This document shows positions 1 through 6,297 of a stretch of 6,486 nucleotides of DNA, one piece after another (the first letter of the stretch is position 1; each line of letters opens with the position of its first letter). A model generated the notes under the pieces. That model ran no database searches. It had not been told where the DNA came from and saw only the letters and a list, made by a program, of their open reading frames with translations. The translations under genes and the position numbers were made by a program. The stretch is from contig JASHZK010000419.1 of assembly GCA_030042575.1 (NCBI GenBank), positions 1 through 6,486 on the forward strand, read 5' to 3'. This DNA comes from Acidimicrobiales bacterium (lineage in GTDB: Bacteria; Actinomycetota; Acidimicrobiia; Acidimicrobiales; UBA8190).

Positions 1-2
1 GC

Positions 3-710
3 CAGTGGTCGACAGCCGTCCGCTACCGGGCCGACGTGGCCAGGGACCGCGGGTTCTTCGAGCAGGCCGCTCCCGTGCCGACGTGGACGGCGCAGCAGGT
101 GGACGACATCGAGTCCACGCGCCGGCAGTGGATCCGGAGCCGGGCGGGATCCGAGAGCCCGACGTTGGACGGCACCGAGGTCGGCGCGAAGCTTCCCACC
201 CGGCCGATCGGACCGCATTCGCTCCCCAGCCTGGCCAGCGAATGGCGCGCCTACATCTTCACGGTGTGGGGATCATCGGTGCACGAGGGCCCGGACCATC
301 TCAGTGACGCCGGCTGGCTGGAGGAGATGGACCGCGACCTCGAAGGGGCCAAGGAGAACCCGGAGCTCGGCGACGGCCTGTACCACGGTCCCTCGCGGGG
401 CCACACCGACGAGGAGCACGCCCAGCTGATCGGCATGCCCCGGGGGTACGGCTACGGAGCCTCCATGGGGGCGTGGGTCCTCGACTACGTCTCGGCTTGG
501 GCCGGGGACAGGGGATCGATCCGGCACTCCAACGTCCAGTACCGGTTCCCCGCCTTCGACGGGGATCTCACCCTGCTCGACGCCCGGGTGACCGGCGCTC
601 GTCACGACCCCGTCCTGGGATCGGGGCTGGTCACCTTGGAAGTGACCATGTCCAACCAGGACGGGGCCGTCATGGCCAAAGGCCCGGTGGAGGTCGAACT
701 GCCGGAATGA
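3..710 (+). CDS. MaoC-like acyl-CoA hydratase/dehydratase (double hotdog), 5' end outside window
   Basis: The reading frame is open from the left edge (first full codon CAG at base 3) to TGA at 708-710, so the start lies outside the window. A GTG at 36 is probably internal, since the protein reads through it as coherent sequence (QWSTAVRYRADVARDRGFF). The visible 235 residues look like the end of a first hotdog domain plus a full C-terminal hotdog domain. The segment RGHTDEEHAQLIGMPRGYGYG, with its His codon at 402-404, resembles the hydratase-type motif of MaoC proteins, where an Asp/His pair hydrates trans-2-enoyl-CoA. The following 'NVQYRFPAFDGDLTLLDARVTG' stretch is the typical later hotdog strand pair, here preceded by the helix 'GAWVLDYVSAWAG'. 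The likely role is reversible hydration of an enoyl-CoA in cytosolic fatty-acid or steroid-type acyl breakdown; the substrate is unknown. The stop overlaps the start of the acyl-CoA synthetase by four bases, implying co-transcription and coupled translation. It could instead be a non-catalytic member of the fold, because the missing N-terminal half cannot be inspected. Confidence 0.83.
   Translation, partial: QWSTAVRYRADVARDRGFFEQAAPVPTWTAQQVDDIESTRRQWIRSRAGSESPTLDGTEVGAKLPTRPIGPHSLPSLASEWRAYIFTVWGSSVHEGPDHLSDAGWLEEMDRDLEGAKENPELGDGLYHGPSRGHTDEEHAQLIGMPRGYGYGASMGAWVLDYVSAWAGDRGSIRHSNVQYRFPAFDGDLTLLDARVTGARHDPVLGSGLVTLEVTMSNQDGAVMAKGPVEVELPE
689..693 (+). promoter_or_regulatory. Ribosome binding site (GGAGG) supporting the ATG at 707
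   Basis: GGAGG lies inside the end of the MaoC gene, 13 bases before the ATG at 707-709. The spacing is somewhat long. Together with the ATGA stop/start overlap, it favours this start over the next in-frame GTG (719) or any start further upstream inside the MaoC gene. Translational coupling may matter more than the Shine-Dalgarno match. Confidence 0.4.
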
Positions 711-2344
711 GCGCTCCGGTGGGGACGTTCCGTGGACCCCCGCCCGAGACCGAGGAGGGGATCGGGAGCCTGACACTGGGCGGCCTCTTCGAGGAGTCGT
801 GCCGCCGTCACGGCGGCCGGGAGGCGCTGGTGTTCCACGACGACGACGGCACCGTGGTGCGCTGGAGCTACGCCCGACTCCGCTCGGAAGCGAGGGCCTG
901 GGCCAAGGCCCTCGTCGCCGCCGGCACGGACAAAGGCACCCGGGTCGGTCTGCTCATGGGCAACCGTCCGGAATGGGTGGCCGCCGCTTTCGGTGTCGCC
1001 CTGGCCGGGGGCGTGCTGGTGCCGGTCAACACCTTCTTCGAGTCCAAGGAGCTCGAGCAGGTGCTGCGCCACTGTGACGCGGCCATCGTCCTCCACCAGC
1101 GCACCCTCGGCCACCACGACTACGACGCCCGACTCGGGGAGCTGGCACCTCGTCTTGCCCATCTCCGCCGCCGGGTGTGCCTGGCCACCGGCGACCACGA
1201 CCGGTTCGTGGAGGCCGGGACCGTCGTGGCCGATGCCGAGCTCGACGCCCGGGCCGAAGCGGTGTCGCCTTTCGACGATGCCGTCGTGATCTACACGTCA
1301 GGCTCGACGAGCACGCCCAAGGGGGTGCTGCACGACCACCGGGCCCCCGCCCTGCAGAGCTGGCGCTTCGCCCACCATCTGCGCCTCGACCCCACGGTGC
1401 GGGTGTGGAGCGCCTTTCCGTTCTTCTGGACGGCGGGTTTCTGCATGGTCATGGGCGCCACCATCGCCGCCGGGGGGTGCCTGGTCCTCCAGGAGCTGTT
1501 CGACGCCGGACGAGCACTCGGGCTGCTCCAGTCCGAACGGGTCACCTCGCCTCACGCCTGGCCCCACCAGCTCGCCGCCCTGGAAGCCCACGCCGCCTGG
1601 CTCGCCACCGACCTGTCCTCGCTGCGCCACGTGGTCGCCTTCACCAGCCTCGGTCGCCACCCTTCGGTGAACGCCCAGGACGTCTGGAGCCCGCGAGCCG
1701 CCTACGGGCTCACCGAGACGTTCACCATCATCAGCTCCTCGCCCGCCGACACCCCGGCAGGGGAACGGGAGGGGAACGAGGGCGACATCCTCCCGGGGAA
1801 CGCGCTGCGCATCGTCGACGACGACACCGGCGAGCACCTGCCGCCGGGCATGGCCGGGGAGATCAGGGTCAAGGGCCCCACCCTCATGAAGGGGTACCTG
1901 AAGGTGGCGCCCGAGGACGTCTTCGACGCCGAGGGGTTCTTCCCCACCGGTGACGCCGGTTTCGTGGACGACGACGGGAAGCTCCACTGGCTGGGCCGAA
2001 CCGACGATCTGATCAAGACCGGGGGGGCCAACGTGTCGCCCGTCGAGATCGAGAAGGAACTGCTGCACCACCCGGATCTGCACAGCGCGCTGGTCGTGGG
2101 GGTTGAAGACGCCTTGCTCGGCCAGGTGGTCGTGGTGTGCGCAGTGGCCAAGGCGGGCCGGCGGGTGGACGAGGACGGGGTGCGCGACTTCCTGCACGGG
2201 CGCATGGCCTCCTACAAGATCCCCCGCCACGTGCTCTTCTTCGAGGAGAGCGAGCTCGTCCTGACCGGGAACGCCAAGATCCGCGCCCAGGATCTCCGGC
2301 GACTCGCCTCGGCTCGCCTGCGAATGGCGACTGGCCCCGATTGA
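707..2344 (+). CDS. AMP-forming acyl-CoA synthetase (fatty-acid-CoA ligase family)
   Basis: This 545-residue ANL-superfamily enzyme is full length for the family. It should adenylate a carboxylic acid with ATP and transfer the acyl group to CoA in the cytosol. Visible core motifs, in order, are the phosphate-binding loop YTSGSTSTPKG (residues 196-206), an aromatic substrate-pocket segment FPFFWTAGF, YGLTET (333-338), TGD (414-416) that grips the ATP ribose, the hinge GRTDDLIKTGG (430-440) followed by ANVSPVEIE, and the C-terminal catalytic lysine in TGNAKIR (K524). The loop has Ser202 where Gly is usual. The ATG at 707 is chosen because the upstream in-frame extension (from 473) lies wholly over the MaoC gene in another frame. 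It overlaps that gene by ATGA, so they form an operon. The chain ends 113 bases before the convergent c-di-GMP gene. The acyl substrate cannot be read from sequence; medium- or long-chain fatty acids or steroid side-chain acids are plausible. Third codon positions are strongly G/C. Confidence 0.95.
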   Translation: MSAPVGTFRGPPPETEEGIGSLTLGGLFEESCRRHGGREALVFHDDDGTVVRWSYARLRSEARAWAKALVAAGTDKGTRVGLLMGNRPEWVAAAFGVALAGGVLVPVNTFFESKELEQVLRHCDAAIVLHQRTLGHHDYDARLGELAPRLAHLRRRVCLATGDHDRFVEAGTVVADAELDARAEAVSPFDDAVVIYTSGSTSTPKGVLHDHRAPALQSWRFAHHLRLDPTVRVWSAFPFFWTAGFCMVMGATIAAGGCLVLQELFDAGRALGLLQSERVTSPHAWPHQLAALEAHAAWLATDLSSLRHVVAFTSLGRHPSVNAQDVWSPRAAYGLTETFTIISSSPADTPAGEREGNEGDILPGNALRIVDDDTGEHLPPGMAGEIRVKGPTLMKGYLKVAPEDVFDAEGFFPTGDAGFVDDDGKLHWLGRTDDLIKTGGANVSPVEIEKELLHHPDLHSALVVGVEDALLGQVVVVCAVAKAGRRVDEDGVRDFLHGRMASYKIPRHVLFFEESELVLTGNAKIRAQDLRRLASARLRMATGPD

Positions 2345-2457
2345 CCGGGCCGGAAGCCGGGCGGGATCATCTGTCAGAGCTCCGCCGCCCTGCGTCGACA
2401 TTTCGGGAAGAGACGGCCCTCGAACCTGGGCTCAGGCCGATGTGCCGGTCCGGCCGG

Positions 2458-5103
2458 CTACGCCGTCGTCTGGGCGCAGAAATCCCAGGACGACAGGTCG
2501 TCCGTGGGGAAAGGACCCAGCGCCGAAGCGGGCATCGGTCTGCCGTACAGATAACCCTGAGCCAAGAAGCAGTTGAGAGTCCGAAGTCTGTCCGCCTGTG
2601 CCACTCTCTCGACGCCTTCGGCCACGACTGAGAGGCCGAGCGAGGCGCCCAACGCCGTCACGGCTCGGACGATGGCCAGGTCGTCCTCGCTCCGGTCGAT
2701 TTCGGCGATGAAGCTCCTGTCGATCTTGAGTGTCTCGACCGGGAGCTGCTTGAGGTAATTCAGGGAGCTGTAGCCAGTTCCGAAGTCGTCGATCTCCATG
2801 TGGATGCCCAGCGACCGAAGGGAGTGGAGCAGATCTGCAGTGGCCAGGTCCTGTCGCATGACCGTGCTCTCGGTGATCTCCAACCAAAGCTGGTCGGGAT
2901 CCAGTCCGGTGTCCCGCAGGACTCGGCCGACCATCTCTGAGAAGCGGAGATCGGACAGCTGCCTGGCCGAGACATTGACCGAGAGGTTGAGGCGGCCGGC
3001 TTCTTGACCGGCCGCGCACCGCTTCCGGTGCCACTGGGCCGCCTGCCGACTCGCTTCCTCCAGGACCCATTGGCCCAGTGGGACGATCAGTCCGCTGTGT
3101 TCGGCGAGCGGAATGAACTCGTCGGGTAACAGAAGTCCCCGCGATGGGTGTTGCCAGCGGACGACTGCCTCTATGCCCACCAGGGACTCCATGTGCAGCT
3201 CGACCAGGGGCTGGTAGTGCAGCACGAACTCGTCACGGTCCAGGGCCCGGTGCAGCTCGTTCGAAGTGCGCAACCAATGAATGTTGCTGTTGGTGGTGCC
3301 CGCTTCGTGCACCCGGACGTTGCCCGGTCCCGCCTCTTTGGCTTTGTACATGGCGGCATCTGCGTGGCGCAGCAACTCGGCGCTGCGCTCGCGTCCGGTG
3401 ACCGATAGGGCGATGCCGAGACTCATCGACAGATAATGATCTGTTCCGTCCAGCGAAATCGGCCGGCCCAGTGTGGCCAGCAGGCGATCGGCTACCTCCA
3501 GTGCCTCCTCTCGGCTGTCGACCTCGCACAGGACCGTGAACTCGTCACCTCCGAAGCGAGCCAGCGTGTCGCTGGACCTGAGGGCCCCGAACAGCTGTTG
3601 GGTCACCGAGTGGAGCAGTCGGTCACCTGCATCATGGCCCAGGCTGTCATTGATCAATTTGAAGTGGTCCAGGTCCAGGAACATCACGGCCGCGATCTTG
3701 TTGTTTCGCTCCACCCTGTGCAGCGCCAATTCCAACCGGTCTACGAAGAGGATTCGGTTGGGCAGCCCGGTGAGCGGGTCGTGAACGGCATCGTGGGCCA
3801 GCTGGTCACGCAGCTTGCGACGCTCAGAGATGTCGTCGGCTTGTCCGATCAGGTAAAGAGGTCTGCCGTTGCCGTCGCGGACGCTCGAGATCTTGATCGA
3901 GACCCAAAGCGAGGTTCCGTCGCTTCGCAGGTAGCGCTTTTCCCCCTCCCGCGTGTCCACCTTCCCGCTGATCAGTTCCTCCAGCATGGCAGCGCTCGAG
4001 GCTCGGTCGTCAGGATGGGTGAGATCGCTTATGCGAACTCCTACCAGCTCCTCGGGCGCTCGTCTTAAAATCCGGCCGTAGGCGGCGTTGACCTGCATCA
4101 CGCGACCCTCGAGGTCGCACATGCCCATGCCGATGGGCGCGTTGTCGAAGGCCGACCGGAACAGCTCATTGGCGTGGCGCAGGGCCTCGGCCGTCGCCTT
4201 TCGCTCGGTGATGTCCCGGATGTTCGCCACCCATCCGTTGACGCCGGGAACGTGGTTCAGATCGGTGAGGATCACTTCGCACCAACGCCATGATCGATCG
4301 TGATGCCTGATGCGAAGCTCCAAGCGGCGTGAACCCTCCTTGAAGTCCTCCCGATCGAGAGACGACCACAGAAGTTCGGTGTCCTGGGACGACAGCAGGG
4401 TTCTGGCCTCGATTCCGCTCCAGAGGTGGGCCGGGTAGCCGAGAACGACCTCGAAGGCGGGACTGGCATAGCTGATGGTTCCGTCGGAATTGACCACGAG
4501 GATGATGTCCGAGGCGTGTTTGACGAGAGCGCCGAAGCGCTGAGCGCTCTCCACCAGGCGGCGTTCCACCTGCTCCTTGGCTCTCTGGTGGCGCGCTATC
4601 ACCCACACCGCCGCACAGGTCCCCGCCACCTCCAAAAGGGCCAAGCCGTGACCGGTGGCACTCGTGACCATGGACCGGGCCAGGCCGCTGCCGACCGCCG
4701 TTTCGCCGGCGGAGACGGTGGCGACGATGTACCCGATTGCCCACCATCCGTTGTCGGAGCCGTCCGAGCTGATCACCGTCGCCGCCGGAAAGATGAACCC
4801 AACGGCGAGCACCGAACCCCAGCCGATCGTGTAGATGATCAGGCCCACGAAAAGGATCTGTAGGAACAGCTGGATACGAGGCTTGGCTCGATCACTTCCC
4901 GGTGGGAACCGGGCCGTGAACAGCGCCATGGACGTCAAGGTCAGGGCGAGCTCCCCGAAGACGAGGAGGATGGGCACGGGCTCGATGTACCCGAATCGCC
5001 GCGCCAGGACGAGGAGAGCGAGGACGGGCGCGGCGATGCCGACGCCCCACAGGGGAACTCCTTTGGGAGCCTGTGACGGGCTCTGCTCGTACGCCTTGTC
5101 CAC
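2458..5103 (-). CDS. Membrane-bound PAS-PAS-GGDEF-EAL c-di-GMP cyclase/phosphodiesterase
   Basis: This 881-residue protein should make and/or degrade cyclic di-GMP. About six hydrophobic segments (roughly residues 14-35, 41-64, 76-93, 95-112, 119-141, 151-171) form an inner-membrane sensor I cannot name. A linker is followed by PAS 1 (about 186-303, ending NIRDITERK) and PAS 2 (about 312-428, ending ADDISERRK). GGDEF (about 430-600) has DPLTGLPNR (442-450), metal-binding D477 in FLDLDHFK, the signature GGDEF (518-522), and an inhibitory RxxD site (R509-D512) exactly five residues before it. EAL (about 610-865) has E645 (as EAV, not EAL), N710, E742, the DDFGTG loop (772-777), K793, E829 and Q849, the usual metal and catalytic set. 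Both activities may therefore be live, with PAS or membrane signals choosing between them. Start is GTG at 5103; an in-frame stop at 5161-5163 limits any upstream start, and no strong Shine-Dalgarno is seen. It is transcribed towards the acyl-CoA ligase gene. Its base composition is less GC-rich than that gene. Confidence 0.97.
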   Translation of the reverse strand: MDKAYEQSPSQAPKGVPLWGVGIAAPVLALLVLARRFGYIEPVPILLVFGELALTLTSMALFTARFPPGSDRAKPRIQLFLQILFVGLIIYTIGWGSVLAVGFIFPAATVISSDGSDNGWWAIGYIVATVSAGETAVGSGLARSMVTSATGHGLALLEVAGTCAAVWVIARHQRAKEQVERRLVESAQRFGALVKHASDIILVVNSDGTISYASPAFEVVLGYPAHLWSGIEARTLLSSQDTELLWSSLDREDFKEGSRRLELRIRHHDRSWRWCEVILTDLNHVPGVNGWVANIRDITERKATAEALRHANELFRSAFDNAPIGMGMCDLEGRVMQVNAAYGRILRRAPEELVGVRISDLTHPDDRASSAAMLEELISGKVDTREGEKRYLRSDGTSLWVSIKISSVRDGNGRPLYLIGQADDISERRKLRDQLAHDAVHDPLTGLPNRILFVDRLELALHRVERNNKIAAVMFLDLDHFKLINDSLGHDAGDRLLHSVTQQLFGALRSSDTLARFGGDEFTVLCEVDSREEALEVADRLLATLGRPISLDGTDHYLSMSLGIALSVTGRERSAELLRHADAAMYKAKEAGPGNVRVHEAGTTNSNIHWLRTSNELHRALDRDEFVLHYQPLVELHMESLVGIEAVVRWQHPSRGLLLPDEFIPLAEHSGLIVPLGQWVLEEASRQAAQWHRKRCAAGQEAGRLNLSVNVSARQLSDLRFSEMVGRVLRDTGLDPDQLWLEITESTVMRQDLATADLLHSLRSLGIHMEIDDFGTGYSSLNYLKQLPVETLKIDRSFIAEIDRSEDDLAIVRAVTALGASLGLSVVAEGVERVAQADRLRTLNCFLAQGYLYGRPMPASALGPFPTDDLSSWDFCAQTTA

Positions 5104-5252
5104 GCCGTGCTCGTCTTGTGGGCGCTGCGGGACTGTGGCGCCCGTGTCGATCAGCCCGCTTCAAGAGTCGGAGGCGGGCGTCAGTCCCCCTTAGGCATCG
5201 ACGGTTGACGGCCCGGCCTTGATCGGGAAGACGGGCCCGCTACGCCGGTCGC

Positions 5253-5290
5253 CCCGGGCCCGCCGCTCGACGCCGAGCCCGCCGCTCGAC
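5253..5290. repeat. Tandem direct repeat, 2 x 19 bp (17/19 identical)
   Basis: Units 5253-5271 and 5272-5290 abut directly and share the last 14 bases exactly (GCCCGCCGCTCGAC); they differ at unit positions 1 and 5. The first unit contains one of the CGGGCCCG palindromes of this gap. The repeat is non-coding and may be slippage-derived. Confidence 0.75.
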
Positions 5291-5458
5291 ACTCCTCGTG
5301 GTTCCGGGCCCGCGAGCTGGCTGTGGACAGGGCCGGAATCTGGGTAACCGGCGAGCAGGGTTTTCCACCGGGTGGGGACGTGATCGGCCTCTCCCGGCCA
5401 TCGGGCTGGCGAGCAGCGGGCGAAGGCCCAAGGGCGGTCCGACCCGCACCCTCCCCCC

Positions 5459-5504
5459 GCTCCGACCGGAGGCCGTGGCCCGCTCCGACCGGAAGCCGTG
5501 GCCC
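5459..5504. repeat. Tandem direct repeat, 2 x 23 bp (22/23 identical)
   Basis: Units 5459-5481 and 5482-5504 abut directly and differ at one position (G at 5471, A at 5494). Each begins GCTCCGACCGGA and ends GGCCC. The start of each unit carries an interrupted palindrome, CTCCG-AC-CGGAG in the first copy, weakened by the substitution in the second. The array ends nine bases past the stop codon of the VOC gene on the minus strand, so it would be in that gene's 3' untranslated region. Confidence 0.85.
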
Positions 5505-5513
5505 GCGTCGGCG

Positions 5514-5927
5514 TCAGTCAGGGGCACCACGCTCTGCGTCTTCGGCCTCAGGACCGGGCGGGGCCAGCTGTTCCATGAATTCCAGGCGCACCCCGCCGGG
5601 AGCGGCGACAAAGGCGATTCGACGCCTACCGAACGGGCCTTCGACCACGGCCGGACCCCACAGGACGTCGTGCCCGTCGAGCTCACGATCGAGGTTGTCG
5701 GTGAACAGCGCCGCGTGGAGGAATCCCTCTGGCGCAACGTCCACGGTGTCCTCGTAGATGGCCTTCGTGAACAGGGTGATCTGGAGGGGTCCGAGGTGCA
5801 CGTCGGCACGTTCGCCCGTGCCCCACCGGAGGCGGTGGCGTACCACAGCTCCCGTCCTCTCGTAGAAGGCGATGGCGGAATCCAGGTCCGTCACTTTCAC
5901 CGCCAGATTGCCCAGGGCGGTAATCAT
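5514..5927 (-). CDS. VOC family protein (glyoxalase/bleomycin-resistance fold)
   Basis: This 137-residue protein is the usual length of a single-chain VOC protein with two beta-alpha-beta-beta-beta modules. Module 1 opens with LAVKVTDLDSAIAFYERTG (residues 8-26), the most recognisable VOC signature. Module 2 runs from about F69 (LHAALFTDNLD) to GVRLEFMEQ (112-120). Of the usual four metal-ligand positions, H71 and E116 are present, but the first His is replaced by Asn (N7), and I see no Glu at the module 1 C-terminal strand (around ITLF, 50-53). The metal site therefore looks incomplete, and the reaction cannot be named. ATG at 5927 is chosen because the fold begins immediately after it. In-frame GTGs at 5945 and 6002 would add 6 or 25 residues without family resemblance. 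No strong Shine-Dalgarno is seen. The nearest minus-strand gene downstream is the c-di-GMP gene, 410 bases away, so co-transcription is doubtful. Confidence 0.85.
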   Translation of the reverse strand: MITALGNLAVKVTDLDSAIAFYERTGAVVRHRLRWGTGERADVHLGPLQITLFTKAIYEDTVDVAPEGFLHAALFTDNLDRELDGHDVLWGPAVVEGPFGRRRIAFVAAPGGVRLEFMEQLAPPGPEAEDAERGAPD

Positions 5928-6297
5928 CCGGCCATCATGGTCCACGCCGGTGGCGTCGGCGACCGGCGACCGCGCTCGTCCTCTCTCCCCCTCGGTGAAC
6001 ACGGCCCGAAGCCGGTCGGTGTCCTAAGGTGCCTGACGGCTATGGCGCTCGACGGTGCTTTGCTCGTGCTGGCCGACCCTGGGGTCTCGGTGGCCGGGCC
6101 GGGCCCGGTGCCCGCCGCCGCCCACGACACAGGCTCGATCGTCTCCGGTGTGGCTCGGCCGTCTGCACCTCGGCGCCGGGCGAGAGCACACGGCGTGGTC
6201 GACGGGCCACCGGTTGGCGGGAGTCGACGGCCACATCCACCACGGCTCTCGTTCGGTTCCCCAGACTGGTGCTGATGTGCCCGCCCGTCCCCGTGCC
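5928..6297. other. Intergenic region between VOC gene and right-edge gene
   Basis: This stretch of about 370 bases lies between the divergently oriented VOC gene (minus) and the right-edge gene (plus), so both promoters are expected here. I see no confident -35/-10 pair. Open frames crossing it give low-complexity translations with no family resemblance. A palindrome CCGGGCCCGG sits at 6099-6108, containing the same CGGGCCCG core that occurs three times in the 5104-5513 gap. Third-position GC in the right-edge gene's frame falls to 10 of 20 codons over 6241-6300, supporting non-coding status just before 6298. Confidence 0.5.

Larger units (their letters stand above)
5104..5513. other. Intergenic region upstream of the c-di-GMP gene, GC-rich with short repeats
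   Basis: These 410 bases separate the VOC gene stop from the GTG of the c-di-GMP gene, both on the minus strand. No frame here gives a protein I would defend; the open frames are low-complexity Arg/Pro/Gly-rich translations. Contents include three copies of the palindromic octamer CGGGCCCG (5232-5239, 5255-5262, 5305-5312), two short tandem repeats listed separately, and two DnaA-box-like 9-mers (5322-5330 minus, 5361-5369 plus). The promoter and leader of the c-di-GMP gene should lie here, but I cannot place -35/-10 boxes with confidence. No c-di-GMP riboswitch signature was recognised. Confidence 0.6.

Noticed and set aside
473..706. In-frame N-terminal extension of the acyl-CoA ligase
   Set aside because: It overlaps the MaoC gene in another frame and translates to Arg/Gly/Pro-rich sequence without family resemblance; the ATG at 707 gives a normal-length enzyme.
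1298..2401. Long minus-strand open frame of 367 codons opposite the ligase
   Set aside because: It is an antisense shadow of a gene with all ANL motifs; long complementary open frames are expected at this GC content.
2345..2457. Possible terminator between the convergent ligase and c-di-GMP genes
   Set aside because: Only weak hairpins are visible (GGGCGG 2359-2364 with CCGCCC 2385-2390 across a 20-base loop; GCCGG 2444-2448 with CCGGC 2454-2458), with no T-run on either strand.
3436..4068. Plus-strand open frame of 210 codons inside the c-di-GMP gene
   Set aside because: It lies opposite the GGDEF and PAS coding region and resembles no protein family.
5104..5230. c-di-GMP riboswitch or sigma70-type promoter ahead of the c-di-GMP gene
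   Set aside because: No GEMM-type conserved core was recognised; a TTGACG on the plus strand (near 5204) has no matching -10 and points away from the gene.
5928..6002. 25-residue N-terminal extension of the VOC protein from a GTG at 6002
   Set aside because: The extension is charged and unstructured in appearance, and the VOC fold begins right at the ATG at 5927.
5298..6275. Long plus-strand open frame of 325 codons antisense to the VOC gene
   Set aside because: It is the mirror frame of a clear VOC gene in high-GC DNA, and its translation outside that region is low-complexity with no recognisable domain.
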